Shown here piece after piece: positions 1 through 11,124 of a DNA stretch of 64,000 nucleotides; position 1 is the first letter of the stretch, and each line of letters starts with the position of its first letter. The DNA comes from Mycogone perniciosa (Eukaryota; Ascomycota; Sordariomycetes; Hypocreales; Hypocreaceae). The translations under genes were made by a program, and so were the position numbers. The notes beneath the pieces were generated by a model. It was not told the DNA's origin, ran no database searches, and saw nothing but the letters and a program-made list of their open reading frames with translations. The stretch is taken from contig JAOALB010000198.1 in the NCBI GenBank assembly GCA_025331125.1, positions 1-64,000 on the forward strand, written 5' to 3'.

Positions 1-74
1 GTGATCATGTTCTTATTGGCCCGTCGTTCCGATATTCTTCCGGACCCGGGCCTTGGCCTGGTCGGGTCGTGACA
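1..74. repeat. possible end of an LTR-type element
   Basis: The segment ends in GGGTCGTGACA at 64-74. This is the exact reverse complement of TGTCACGACCC at 2020-2030. TG...CA ends of this kind are typical of LTR retrotransposon termini in fungi. Only 74 bases of the left copy lie in the window, so neither an LTR pair nor a target-site duplication can be shown. What is seen is the 11-base complementarity; the LTR assignment is inference. Confidence 0.3.
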
Positions 75-1306
75 AAGTATAATAAAGAGTTTATCTATAA
101 ATACAGTAAACTAAAAAAATAAAGCTATTTTATAGAATATAAAATAGTTAAGCCTTTCTTTTTAAATATCGCTTTAAAAGAGACCCCCTTCTTTTATTTA
201 CTTAAACCTATAAAAAGCAAAGCCTTCTAGAAATTAATAAAGGAAGTAGACCTTTATAGCCCTCCTTTAGCGGAAATAGATTAATATTACCTAAATTAAC
301 TTTTTCTCTTTTATAAATTAAAACTTAATAAACAGCAGCGCAAGCCGCCAGCTCTTAATATCCTATTACCTATAAAGGATTTATATAACTAGCTTATTTA
401 GTAGACGTAAATAATAAAATAAACAAACAAACAAACATCCTGTATAGAATGCATAGTCTACTAGGTAGTTGGTTGGTCAGTTTGGATCCTGGCGTATATA
501 ACCAAGCAAATAATTCAGGTATTTGCTATTAGCAATGTCAGAGGATCACAATGGCACATACTGCTAAATAAAAAATGGCTAACAATCTGCTCTGTGTTGC
601 TGACTCGGAGATTGAAGCATGTCATTGTTCATATTAGTCGAAACAAAGCAGGTCTGAGCACCAGAAGACCGCTCCTAATAATCAGAGAAAAGCGACTAAA
701 TTGCCAGTAAGAACTTGAAATTATTTGGCGATATGGAGTACAGCTTTAGGGTGCAGTATTCCAAATATCCTACAGATGCATTCCAAAAGAGTCAACAGCT
801 CAGGGGTCTGCCGTAGCGAAAGGGTGCCCCTCCCAATTGCATAACCATGAGCATGCACAAATAATTGATATTTCACGAGAAGTTCAATACAAAATCTTTT
901 TGAGTAAACTAAAGGTTTCCCAAGGGATGAACTGTAGGGATAGAGTTTATGTTAGCAGGAGATTGGGGCATAGCTGAGCAATGAGTAGAATAGTTTGGTC
1001 ATGTAAATGTTATGTGTTAACGGATGGCTAAAATATATGCGAAATTAAGCAGAAAATAGGAGCCCTTGCACATTTGCGTGAACCCTTGGATAATCATGGA
1101 ATTTTGTGAGCGAGTTGAATGGATCACTTGAATCTTCGTAACGCAAGGGATTCTGACCTGGGGTCGCCATTGCCAGGCGCGATCCTCTTATGATTATTCC
1201 TTCGTTCCGACCGTTGATCTAGGTATGTTCCGTAGTTGTGACAAGGTTATGACCCGTTACGTGACTATGTAACTTGAGTCGCAATAGGGATATAAGCCTC
1301 GGCTTC
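75..1306. other. AT-rich intergenic region
   Basis: Positions 75-430 are strongly AT-rich and full of TA dinucleotides with no usable reading frame, as expected of old repeat DNA mutated by RIP (repeat-induced point mutation). A short AAAC tandem lies near 420-435. From 430 to 1306 composition is more balanced, but I see no gene, RNA gene or clear repeat. Confidence 0.5.
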
Positions 1307-1698
1307 TTAATTAGGACCACACTCATAGTACTGTCCGTCCAAAGACCATTTTCCACCAGCCTTATTCTCTGAATTAAGGCATTGGCTAATAATATCAGCT
1401 ATAGCATCCTATAAATTATTAGTTTTTTGCCATTTATTATACAATAGATTTGAGCTTTTAAATGGCGTACCTCACAATATGTTGGGATAGAATTAGGCGG
1501 AATCGTCATCTTGCAATATGCACCTTGGCCAGATGATGCCTTAATCTGACAAGCACCAGGAGAATCACACGCGTTGCATAACTGTGCCGCACGATCAACA
1601 TAGCTGGCCTGGTTATTGGCCGGTCCACCGAAGCAGTCCGCGGCCAAACTGGACGATGCCAAAAGCACCATGGAGCTGATAAATATAGTAAACTTCAT
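1307..1698 (-). CDS. small cysteine-rich secreted protein
   Basis: I do not recognise the family. The ATG at 1698 opens a reading frame with a clear signal peptide (MKFTIFISSMVLLASSSLAA, cleavage expected after about residue 19-20). Exon 1 is 1471-1698 and exon 2 is 1307-1408. They are joined across a 62-bp intron (1409-1470) with a GTACGC donor and TAG acceptor at phase 0. Without splicing the frame runs into an unlikely hydrophobic tail; with splicing it ends at the TAA at 1307. The mature part is about 77 residues with eight cysteines, an even number that fits disulfide bonding outside the cell. There is no membrane anchor. Size, secretion signal and its place beside decayed repeats fit an effector-like protein, but no function can be given. 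Confidence 0.65.
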
Positions 1699-3315
1699 GA
1701 TTGCGATATGGTGGGAAAGAAAGCGTGAGAATTCGATGAGGATATGAGGTAGGATAAAGAGGCTTTAGTTGGAAGATTAGATGAATGGTTATGCTATTAT
1801 ATAACTATTAGAGGAGAAATAGTAAGATATATACTGGAGCGGATGATCTTAATAATATTAAATCTCTGGATAATATACACTGGGTTTCCGATATATCCGG
1901 ATTTCTGATATATGAGAGAGTATTCTATGGAGTATACGATGACCGCTTATAATAAGCAGTAATTGTAGGGGCTAGATATAAGCACTAACTACTAACATTG
2001 ATTATATCTCAAATAATAGTGTCACGACCCAAGATATACCGGGTCCCCGATAATGCTAAGGGGCGTTACCTAATTTAGATAACCATACAACGATCGGCCA
2101 ATCAAATATGGATATAAGATCATTGAGCGATCGTAATGATTCAACCGGACCCGTTGTGAGCTAATTGATTTGAGAGCTACCGCCTTAAACAATTTATCTC
2201 TTGGGAACAACCTCGCCTATTACAAATAGTTAAATATACTAGTTTAATATGATCCCTGTGTAAAAGTTGGCCTCTTATTAAAACTTGAGCATTAATAAGC
2301 TTGATAATATAATGATTACTTTTTAAATATTTGAATAATGATATATATCTCGATTATTAATTCTAGTTTAGATTTAGTACTTTATAATGCAGCATTACCA
2401 AGCGGCTAACTATAAGCACTATTATTTGCCATTTTATGTACATTTGAGTATTAAAACTCTATGTGTGTGCTCACATTCTGATACTGTCATTAAAAATTCC
2501 AATGTCGAGTCTAACAATCTTGTCAGACCAACATCTAGCAAAATGTGAACCTACACAATACGTATATATGAGTCATATAATGCAATAAATCTTTGAGTCA
2601 TCGTTAAACGTACCACCTTTCCCTGTATAGCGTCACTAGGCCCCCACCAAAAGTTAGATACATATACTTGCTTAACGGCTTATTTTAATATATTCTCTTA
2701 CTTATCCAGTACTTTCAAATTTACAATCTAGACTTCATGTATTTGAAGCTACTATCACCGCCTGCAAGGCTGTGCTAGAATATTTCCTGTTAAAGTTGGC
2801 CTATTTAATGCCATGTAAATTAACTGCTCTTTACCCTTGTTCAAAGGTATTTTTATGTACTTGATATCCTTATCAGAATCTTTTTGCTATTTTTCATTGA
2901 TTACAAAACCCCTGCCAACTTCTGGACAAGGCCACCCCTATGAATTAAGACCCGCATATACCTCTGTAAACTTGTCAACACACATTGTCACCAAAACTAA
3001 GATCCGCCTCCTAGAGTAGGTAAGAGAAAGTTCCACACCCCTTAGGTAACTTATTGTTCAGCAAAGCAGCGGCATTTCCCCCCTCTACTGTAGTTGCAGT
3101 ATAAGCACTAGCTGTAGGCACTAGTTGTAAGGCTGGCTATGTTCCGTTATAACCGTTGAGACTGAGAAAAGAGAGATTAACACAGTTGGCGGGGAATATT
3201 TAATGGAAACGTAAAACAGATCATTGCCCCAAATTTCAATCATTAAACATTTACATCCTCGAATCTCAGTCTCCTGAATACTACACATCTCAACTCACCA
3301 ATACACTTCGACATT
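1699..3315. other. AT-rich intergenic region with LTR-like terminus
   Basis: The region is AT-rich throughout, especially 2220-2420 and 2560-2760. TGTCACGACCC at 2020-2030 mirrors the terminus at 64-74 and could start a decayed or solo LTR. An end with good similarity is not visible, though ACCCGTTGTGA near 2147-2157 is a candidate. I found no gene. Positions 3100-3315 are the likely promoter of the secreted-protein gene at 3316. Confidence 0.4.
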
Positions 3316-3900
3316 ATGCATCTCACTGCGGCCGTCATTTCATTGGCAATCGCTGCCGCTCGTGTTGGCGCCTCGCCTACTGGGGGTGATACTTCAACAA
3401 TGATACAAACACCAAAAAACCCTGTCATCGACCCCATTCCAGGACTCTTTGTGGAGCTTTTCAAAGCCGGTGAAATGGTCGTCAATACAACCATCACTAT
3501 TGGGAAAGCCGACGGCCTCCAAAAGAGGCAGCATGAACAATGCTGGCTCAACGATATTCCCGCCTATCGTAACCAGCAAGCCTACGAAGACGACTGCGAC
3601 ACACTAATCGGATATCTGGCTTCATCATCCGTCAGGAAAACGCTTTCTCCCGGTGCTTCTATAGTCTACCGCACCGCTCAGCAGCGTTGCAAGATTGTTG
3701 TGCGCAACGAGAGTACCTGCAGATCTGAGGGCTATTACGAGCCCTTGGTTGCCATAGCTGGGCGCGATACGCTCAACTCATGCCCGAGCTTGAACGAATG
3801 CAGTGGATGGGGACACCTCGGTCGTATTGCCGGCAACACTCTGATATATCTCGTCGAGCCATTTCAAACTGCTCCGCCAACTTATTCCCCCACATGTTAA
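3316..3900 (+). CDS. secreted protein with Kex2-type site, Hce2-like pattern
   Basis: This single-exon gene encodes 194 residues. Residues 1-20 form a signal peptide with an alanine-rich core. Residues about 21-71 look like a pro-region that ends in a dibasic Lys70-Arg71, a Kex2-type processing site in the Golgi. The mature domain (about 72-194) holds eight cysteines. Its spacing (an Asp-Cys pair, then an aliphatic stretch, a Cys-Lys-Ile-Val-Val strand, a Gly-Arg-Asp turn and a late Gly-Arg-Ile-Ala-Gly) recalls the Hce2/Ecp2 family of fungal secreted proteins. That match is a visual resemblance only, and family membership is not secure. The secretion signal and pro-region are the better supported parts. 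The ATG at 3316 is the first in frame and immediately precedes the signal peptide. Confidence 0.65.
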   Translation: MHLTAAVISLAIAAARVGASPTGGDTSTMIQTPKNPVIDPIPGLFVELFKAGEMVVNTTITIGKADGLQKRQHEQCWLNDIPAYRNQQAYEDDCDTLIGYLASSSVRKTLSPGASIVYRTAQQRCKIVVRNESTCRSEGYYEPLVAIAGRDTLNSCPSLNECSGWGHLGRIAGNTLIYLVEPFQTAPPTYSPTC

Positions 3901-5714
3901 TAATAGTTTGTTGGAGATTTTTATCGCACTGAATTTCCTTTGGGATGGCCGCCCCTTTCCCTTTCATTCTTCATTGCCTTCAACAGTTTATTACGCAGAA
4001 ACACATAGTTCAACAATCAACTTTCCTAACCTCGACCTCAGCTTCGCTATTGTAGGACCATGCAGCGAAAAATTGAGGCTTCTTGTGTGCCATTCAGTTG
4101 TGTTCGTAATGTTCAAATGATCCCGTATTGTCTTTGAACCCTGTTCCTTAGAGTTATGGTCCTGTCAGCCGCGCTATCGCGTATCCCTGTTTTATACTAG
4201 AGCTCTTGGGCTCCTCTCTTGTGTTGTGTTGTGTTGTGTGACTTTCTTCCCGGCACAAGTTAGGATCGTTACAGCGGTTGTGTTTATCTTACTTCGTTTT
4301 GATCATTACTTCATTGTGATCAAAGCTGCTAGCGCTGTGGAGAAATGAGTTATATAATGTTTTGCGTAATGCTCGCGAAGCAGGCGGATGTTCTGCAAAT
4401 AATGCTGAACAATGGTCGTACTCTCGTCCATTGTATAACAACATAAGGCCCATTAAGGTTCGAAGTATGGGTGTAGCAGCTCCCGAGAGGGCATAGCTCC
4501 ACCACAGCCAAGCTCATTTTGGAGATAATAACGAGGAACGAGGTTGCCCCAACCACATTCCCGCCATGACATAACTCCTGTGTTTCTTTACAGTCGTGTT
4601 TACCAAGATCTTGACAGAACGGTAGATAGAAACCATACTCATCCTGAACTACAACAGCTTATACATGGTCAATTCTAGTTCTCTCCGTCCGCACCTGTTC
4701 CACCCACTTGCGCGTGCATATGTTGTTTAGTCAAGAGAGATGTCTTTAATATGATCTAAAGCGCTTATGGATGCAGTCTCCAGCTTATTTCTGTTCGGTC
4801 TTTTGATAGACAAGTAGATCAATGTTCAGTAAAACTTGAGGAGATCCAATGGAGTGAAACTGATTCCAGCCATCGCTCTAATACAAGCGGCAGTGATATC
4901 GCGCGGTACACCTAGAGAACCTGACGTCCTGTAGAACTCGGTTACGGCTCGTCGTCCTCAAAAAGGTTCGAAAACCCAGTTCCATCTATTTAGACGCAGT
5001 AAAATCCCACAGTGTTATGGTTCACTCCTTAGCAGCTCATGTCCTCGGTCGTTTCCTGCCACCCTGAGAGGAATTGGGATAGCATACAATACTATGACCC
5101 ATTGGTGGGTCCTCTTGAAACCAACCAAAAGGACTTTGCCATTTAGTTGGCTACAGAATCTCTATAAAAATATATGTTATGAGTCACGTTATTCATGATT
5201 CAATTAGTGGTTATTACGAACTGAATTCAATAAATACGATAATATAAAAGGTAAATTTAAAACACCCTTGTACTCTATGAAATCTGCAATAATTAGCCTG
5301 CTTATAATTATATCTTAATTGCCTACTAGTATAGACCTGACCTAGGTTTGTCCCTTACGAATATACTAGCCCGTTAAATATATTTATAGCTCTTTCCTAT
5401 ATTTAGTTATAGAATTCTGAAATCCTTGTGTTTTGGTGGGAAAACGCAGCGGAAAACTAGGTGGTCCGACTTACCAACGGGTACCGGGTTAACTCTGTCA
5501 GCCGGGCCGACTACCTGCTGGATAGGTCGGGGGCCCAGTCAGCCCGGCTTATATACTCAACCCGCATAGGAGCTGGAAGCTTTTATTGTAGTCTACCTAC
5601 CAATAAGTACAAATACCAAAGTATAAAGAGAGGACATAATTCGCCGATCAAATGAGAGCCAGTATCAAGCCTTTTGTTTCCTGAACAACGGTGATCTATC
5701 TATCTTTTCCAATC
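3901..5714. other. intergenic region with GC-rich hairpin island
   Basis: No gene is supported. A GTGTT tandem lies at 4221-4240. Positions 5160-5440 are AT-rich. A GC-rich island at about 5461-5560 interrupts it and contains the inverted pair AGCCGGGC (5500-5507) and GCCCGGCT (5542-5549), followed at once by a TATATA box-like stretch (5550-5555). This could be a fragment of an element's promoter or LTR. It may also drive nothing. The lipase promoter must lie in the last few hundred bases. Confidence 0.4.
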
Positions 5715-6965
5715 ATGGCATCATTTTACACGGCATTCGCGGCACTTGTGTTGCTGCATGTGTCAACCGTCTTTGGTCTTAATGGCTCGACGCACGACTC
5801 TACTTCAACCGATCTGCCTTTGCTGCCTAGCCAGGACCCTTTCTACAGCGCACCGAAAGGCTTTGAACAAACAGCTCCAGGCACAATCCTACGTCAGCGA
5901 CATGCCCTCGGTAATCTGACCGAAGTTTTCGCCAACTGTAGCGCAGCGTATAACATTGTGTACCGCACCACGAACGCTCAGCACGAACCCTCATGGGCTG
6001 TAACGACCCTCTTCGTCCCATTGCACACCTCCAGCAACGCACTTCTCTCCTACCAGATCCCCTACAACACGCCAGATGTTGATCTTAGCCCCAGCTACAT
6101 CCTCTACCATCCGGATCCCATTACCCTGTCTGATATCAGCGTTGCTCTCAGCAACGGCTGGTACGTCAACGTGCCGGATCACGAAGGCCCCCAGGCCACA
6201 TTTGGTGCCGTTGTCGGCAACGGCTTTGCGACACTCGACTCCGTGCGTGCCGTCCTCAAGAAATGCGCCCTTCCGAAGGATGCGCGGTATGCTCTTTGGG
6301 GTTATTCGGGCGGCAGCGTTGCGTCCGAGTCTGCCGCCGAGCTCCAGGTAGTCTATGCGCCTGAGCTTCAGATCAGCGGCGTCGCCTTGGGCGGACTGGC
6401 GTCGAATATCACTGCCGTTTTCGATACTGTCAATTCACAATTCTATGCTGGCCTCGGTGTGTTATTGTTACTGGGCTTTGGGAATGAGTATCCCGTTATC
6501 AAGGAGTACATTCTCAGCCATCTCAAGCCCGAGGGGCCATTCAACAAGACTGGCTTCCTGGCTGCTCAGAAGATGGGCCCCACTGAGGCAATCGTGACGT
6601 ATCAAGGCCAGAACATTTGGGAATACTTTGACATTGGCCAGCGCATCATGGATGACCCTGCTATTGTTCGGCTTATCAACAATAACGGCTATATGGGCTT
6701 CCAGGGCACGCCGAGAATTCCCTTGTTTATTTACAAGGCTATCCATGACGATGTAACACCGATTGACAGCACGGATGCACTGGTTGATCGTTACTGTAGC
6801 GTAGGCGTCGACATTCTCTACGAAAGAAACACTATCGGCAAACACCGGGACGAGCAGATCAGTGGGGATTCGAGGGCGTTTGAGTGGCTTACGAAGGTGT
6901 TGAATGGAAAGCTTGAGCAGACGGGTTGCACAATTCGGGATGTGGCATTCAATACGACGGCCTAA
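5715..6965 (+). CDS. secretory lipase (LIP family)
   Basis: The product is a 416-residue secreted alpha/beta-hydrolase of the fungal secretory lipase family (the family of Candida LIP proteins and lipase A), which hydrolyses triacylglycerols and other esters outside the cell. An N-terminal signal peptide covers about residues 1-21. The nucleophile motif Gly-Tyr-Ser-Gly-Gly places the catalytic serine at residue 198. The acid is probably Asp345 in HDDVTPI and the histidine His377 near the C-terminus. Several Asn-X-Ser/Thr glycosylation sites are present. The frame is open further upstream to a GTG at 5691, but the first ATG (5715) directly precedes the signal peptide and is the better start. 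There are no introns. The length matches the family and all three catalytic positions are present, so it should be active. Confidence 0.9.
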   Translation: MASFYTAFAALVLLHVSTVFGLNGSTHDSTSTDLPLLPSQDPFYSAPKGFEQTAPGTILRQRHALGNLTEVFANCSAAYNIVYRTTNAQHEPSWAVTTLFVPLHTSSNALLSYQIPYNTPDVDLSPSYILYHPDPITLSDISVALSNGWYVNVPDHEGPQATFGAVVGNGFATLDSVRAVLKKCALPKDARYALWGYSGGSVASESAAELQVVYAPELQISGVALGGLASNITAVFDTVNSQFYAGLGVLLLLGFGNEYPVIKEYILSHLKPEGPFNKTGFLAAQKMGPTEAIVTYQGQNIWEYFDIGQRIMDDPAIVRLINNNGYMGFQGTPRIPLFIYKAIHDDVTPIDSTDALVDRYCSVGVDILYERNTIGKHRDEQISGDSRAFEWLTKVLNGKLEQTGCTIRDVAFNTTA

Positions 6966-7588
6966 GCGTCCCAATTAGAGGTCTCCCCTAATAGGAGAAA
7001 ACGGTACCCAAGGTAAGGTACTTATATAAGATCATCATGCTTCCGCTTATGTCATCTCCGCTAATAATAAAACGCGAATACAGACAGGGAAAAGTGGGTT
7101 CAACCGAATCCCCCAAGAGACTATCAATACCTTGAATTCATTCGATGCCTGGGAGGTTCAAAGTGGTATTGCAAATGGATAGAAAGAAGGCTGGCTATTA
7201 GCTAACTAGGGAAATGGGAATTTGTAGTTTGTTCTGTTATGTTGTGTGGTAATCCGTAGTATATGGTATTAAAAGCAAACTCACTTTTCCCTGATTTTGT
7301 GCGACTACGGAGTAACCGTGTGCCCAAGCAGCTCCCGGTTAAGGGAAGCCGATAATTCAAAGGCTTCAAAGAATCTATGCAGATGGCATGTCGTCCCAAG
7401 TACGCCTGATCAACGTATGGCCTAATAGTGAGAAAGCCGCGCAACAAGTGACAAGAAGAATCCTCGGTAATAGGTATCTAACGAATGTCTTGCCGAAGCC
7501 GGCCGACTAGGTAGCCATCCATGTACTCCGTAATTTTTCTCCAGGCTTCATCTCCCGTAGCCCGCAGCCTACCTACATCTCAGCAAAA
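6966..7588. other. intergenic spacer
   Basis: This is the 3' flank of the lipase gene and the 5' flank of the phosphotransferase gene. I see no further gene, repeat or RNA. Confidence 0.5.
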
Positions 7589-8436
7589 ATGGCCCAGCTT
7601 TCCGGTAAGGCGAATGGAATTATCATTATCCCAAGCCTGGCTAATCACCCATAGATTCGGATTCAGAGGAGATGGAGCCGCGCACTCTCGCGAAACAGTG
7701 GGGATGCGAAGTGATCCAGCTCGAGCCAGATGTTGTCCTCAAATGGGGCGGCAAAGTTCGACCCAACGAGGAGGCAGCAATGCGTCTCGTCGCAGAACAC
7801 GCACCTTCACTACCCATCCCCCACGTGTATCATTCACGGTTCCGTCTCTCCAATGGCATTCCCATTGGCCAGATATATATGACCCTCATGCCAGGCGAAA
7901 GCCTCAATCATCTGTGGGACTCGCTGGACGACACCGTCAAGAAACGTGTCTGCCACGATATCTGGAATCTGCTGGGCAAGATCCGCCCCGTCCCTAGCCC
8001 AAAACTCCCGGAGACCAATTTCTGCTGCTCTGCTGATGGCTCTCCGATCGTGAATCCGCTTCTTGGCGACAATAACGATGAGACACCACCGCTTCCCGAC
8101 GACGAGTCGCTGAGAGCCCGCATATTTGATCGGTACGTGAGGCATAATGGACTTTCGTATCCTGACGGGAAGGACGTGCCTAGTATGCTTCCTCGTTCGA
8201 ACAACACTGTCTTCACGCACGGGGACATCGCTCCGCGGAATATCATGGTTGATGAGAGCTGCCGAATATTAGGTCTCATCGACTGGGAGAGCGCTGGATG
8301 GTATCCCGAATATTGGGAGCACGCTGAAATGATGAAGCCGTCCCGTGACCACGACTGGAAAGCTTGGATGGAGCGTACAAAGCCAGAGCCTTGGGATATC
8401 ACTGGTATCAACAAGGCCAGACGAGTCTTGTTTTAG
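7589..8436 (+). CDS. APH-family phosphotransferase (kinase-like)
   Basis: The protein belongs to the aminoglycoside phosphotransferase/choline-kinase fold family, which is greatly expanded in fungi and whose substrates are mostly unknown. A tiny first exon (7589-7604, starting at an ATG in an AAAATGG context) joins 7655-8436 across a 50-bp intron (GTAAGG donor, a CTAAT branch site, TAG acceptor), giving 265 residues. Visible kinase features are Lys35 in a VVLKWG strand, the acidic NEEAAM helix, the catalytic loop HGDIAPRN (His194, Asp196, Asn201) and the metal-binding Asp215 in LIDWE. The catalytic residues are intact. The protein has no signal peptide or membrane span, so it should be cytosolic. 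Starting at the ATG at 7672 instead would lose eleven N-terminal residues but no motif. The substrate cannot be named. Confidence 0.82.
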
Positions 8437-10699
8437 AATTTAAAACATCGCCTGAAATTCACAGGCCTGTTCTAGTAATATCCCCACTCACGCAGCTCCT
8501 ATCCCAGATGTCGTCCTCTTCACCTCTGCAGCAGGAAGTAGTAAACAGATGGTGGGTTATGAGCAGGGAGTAGATTGAGCTCTCAGATGGGCGACAGTAC
8601 TCTTGCAAATCCGATCGCAAAACAGGAAAGGCGGGCGAATGGGTGCAGCAGGTTTCCCGGGAAAATGCTGCTCCCCCATCATCGTCGTCAGCCACAGGGA
8701 GAATGAGAGAGATGCGCCGCTTAACCGGGCAGTTTTTAAGTTTCTGGTGTGCTCAATCAAGCTGAAGGTGACCTTTGATGTCTACCAGAACCCGCTACAT
8801 CACTTTATGTTGTTAGATTTGTCTCGTAGCCTTATAGAATCTCCCCGACAAGGCTGATTGTGTCTCGCAGGAATTTTCACACTTGTATCCTCTCCTACTA
8901 ACCAAAGCGCCTCGTCATTCCCTCTATATGTTCAAGCATGCCAGGTCCTTTCTCTCGTTCTCGTCATTGCCCCTTCTTCCTCTGCATGGTCTTCTGTTGT
9001 CAAAAGCGCACCATCACCCTCCCAACAGAGCAGCTCGAAAGCACCCCTAGGCTTGGTGTACAGTTATTAGGAGCTAAATGGGTATCCCGTTCAAGGAACT
9101 CTTTTCAAAAAAATGAGCCTAGACAAATTGTTTAATGTGCTGATTGGTGTATCGCTCTACCTAATGTTCGACGATATTTGTCGTTTAACACGGTTACATA
9201 GTCTCTCTGAACACATCACAGTGATAGGTCTTTCTGGGAATCTGAATTTCCACTCAATTGCACCATCCTGTGTGTGTCTGTTGTCTTGATCCTTCAATCC
9301 TAATTGGTTTCTCATCCAGCCATTTCATCATAGAAAGAGAACGAAGCCAGTTCTGTTTCACCTCACGCCAGTCTGCTCAATGTGGCTTGCTCCCTTGCAT
9401 ACCCAATTTCTAATCATTTCCAACAACCAGACCGACGTTACCCGACAGACAATATTAGGCCGTAACCACTCGACATCAATTCATGGAGCTTCCACACATA
9501 CTTGCAACACTTCCTTCATTACATTTAGTAATTATAGAACTAGCTGCTCGTACAATTGACTCTAATGGCTCTGCTCCTCTTGTTCTCCGCGATCTCAATA
9601 AATCATCTATGGTGTATATTAACGAGGCTAGATGGTCCGATGACACCCTTGTAACGGCCACTCAATTAAGATAAAACTAGTAAGAAGTCAAAAAGTACAT
9701 GCTAATTTGTGGCGCACTGTAACTATCCCATAAAATTGTCCTGTGCTATCTTTCCCTTCAGTATGTCTTATTTTCACACATCCCTTGCTTATCCCCTCGC
9801 AATACAGTTATCCATGTATTTAAAGATCAGTTGTTCTGTTCAACTAGCTAGAAAACTAACAGTCCCGTGTTGCACTACTGTATGCTAGTTCTAGATATTT
9901 ACGTTTTCTTGTCCATTCAGTCGGTCTTAATCTGCTAATTCCGCCCACTTCCTTCTCTTTCTTATAGCTCTCTATGTACTTAAGGAACAACAATTCTGCT
10001 TAAGTGACCAAAACCAGCTTCTTTGGTTGCTTAGTTCTGAAGACATCTTTGTATTTGTCGCCAGCTACCAGCTAATCACTCCTGTGTAATAGACCTATAT
10101 AGAGGGTTATATTCAGTTGACACGAAACGCCAAATCCGCTCCCTCTACTCTACCTTTCATCAAAAACGAAGTTTCTTATCGCCACGACTCTTTTTATAAC
10201 ATCTGTATCTTTCTAGGTTTCATTATAATTAAATAGTTTAATAATGGTTGTTGGAGTGAGCAGATCAGACGTAACACACTGATAAGCCCTAAGGCGCACT
10301 AGCCAGCGCTATTGGCTGACATACACATCACGTAAGCGATGTGTAAGGCGATATCAGTGCTTACAGCGTTTTCCTTTCGCTTTCCAACCTTTAGCTATAC
10401 GCATATATAGATACCACTACGGAGTACCGCATATTATCGTTTCATAGCATCAAGCTTCATTTCCTATCTCTCTATGCTCCACATAGCTGTGCCGCGATCC
10501 GTCACAATAGTTTATTTACCGATACATAGTACGGGGTACTCTTACTCTATTAATCTAAATTTATAAACCTTGGTTTATCCCTTAGGAATCTACCTGAGTT
10601 GTGATATATAGCATTTTTGTGTTTTCCTAAATCTTATTATAGAGAAAAATAACCATAACCCTTCCAGCCAAGAGTTTTATGGTTTTTAGCCATGCTCAC
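8437..10699. other. long intergenic region, mostly AT-rich
   Basis: No convincing gene is seen. A 63-codon open frame at 9483-9674 has no start context, intron partner or recognisable domain. Positions 9700-10660 are AT-rich. A TACGGAGTA motif lies at 10418-10426, and a structured inverted-repeat segment at 10271-10364 is listed separately. Confidence 0.45.
10271..10364. repeat. 94-bp segment of nested inverted repeats
   Basis: GTAACACACTGATA at 10271-10284 is nearly complementary to TATCAGTGCTTAC at 10352-10364. Inside lies the perfect pair ACACATC (10323-10329) and GATGTGT (10338-10344), and there is also an AGCCA/TGGCT pair. The DNA or its transcript could fold into a branched hairpin. 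It may be a miniature inverted-repeat element; no target-site duplication is evident. Confidence 0.4.
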
Positions 10700-11124
10700 C
10701 TATTGGCCGCAGACGTAGGAGTAGCAAACCATGCCTCCCTGGGAGTATGAAGAGCCAAAAGCAATAGCGCACATCTTGCCGCCATCACCGTCGTTTCGGT
10801 AGCATTCTCCAATCACTTTGCCATTGCCGTTGCTCTCAAAAATCTCCCAGAATCATCACGGTGCTTATAGAAGTCAAGCTTCTTCATGCCGCAAAGATTA
10901 TGGACGCTAAAGGAGTTGTCAAAGGGTCTGCCGTCCACCTTTCCTATGCGGTCGCCGCTGACCAAACACTTGCAGTTCCAGTAGTTGGACGGGCAGGCCG
11001 AGTAGTCAGTCCAGTGTTTCTGGGTGCCTTCCGACGTGACGACGGAGTTGTACATAGTGGTAATGTGGAAGTTGGCCAGAGCAGGAGGCAGAGCCGCGAG
11101 ACTAAGGGCGCTGGTGAACTTGAT
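10700..11124 (-). pseudogene. broken gene for a cysteine-rich secreted protein
   Basis: The reading frame looks like a small secreted protein but cannot be translated as it stands. At 11122-11124, where a start is expected just before a signal-peptide-like sequence (KFTSALSLAALPPALA), the codon is ATC instead of ATG. No other in-frame ATG precedes the signal. The frame then runs through a Cys-containing body (ACPS, NCKC, LCGM). It is lost near 10845-10855, where a TGATGATTCTGG stretch forces a shift to another frame. That second frame continues with four more cysteines to a TAG at 10700. The two halves together give about 140 residues with eight cysteines. The junction is too short for an intron. 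I do not recognise the family. An error in the assembly is possible, but two separate lesions favour real decay. Confidence 0.6.

Noticed and set aside
9483..9674. 63-codon open frame as a gene
   Set aside because: It has no signal peptide, domain, intron partner or good start context, and the antisense strand is equally open.
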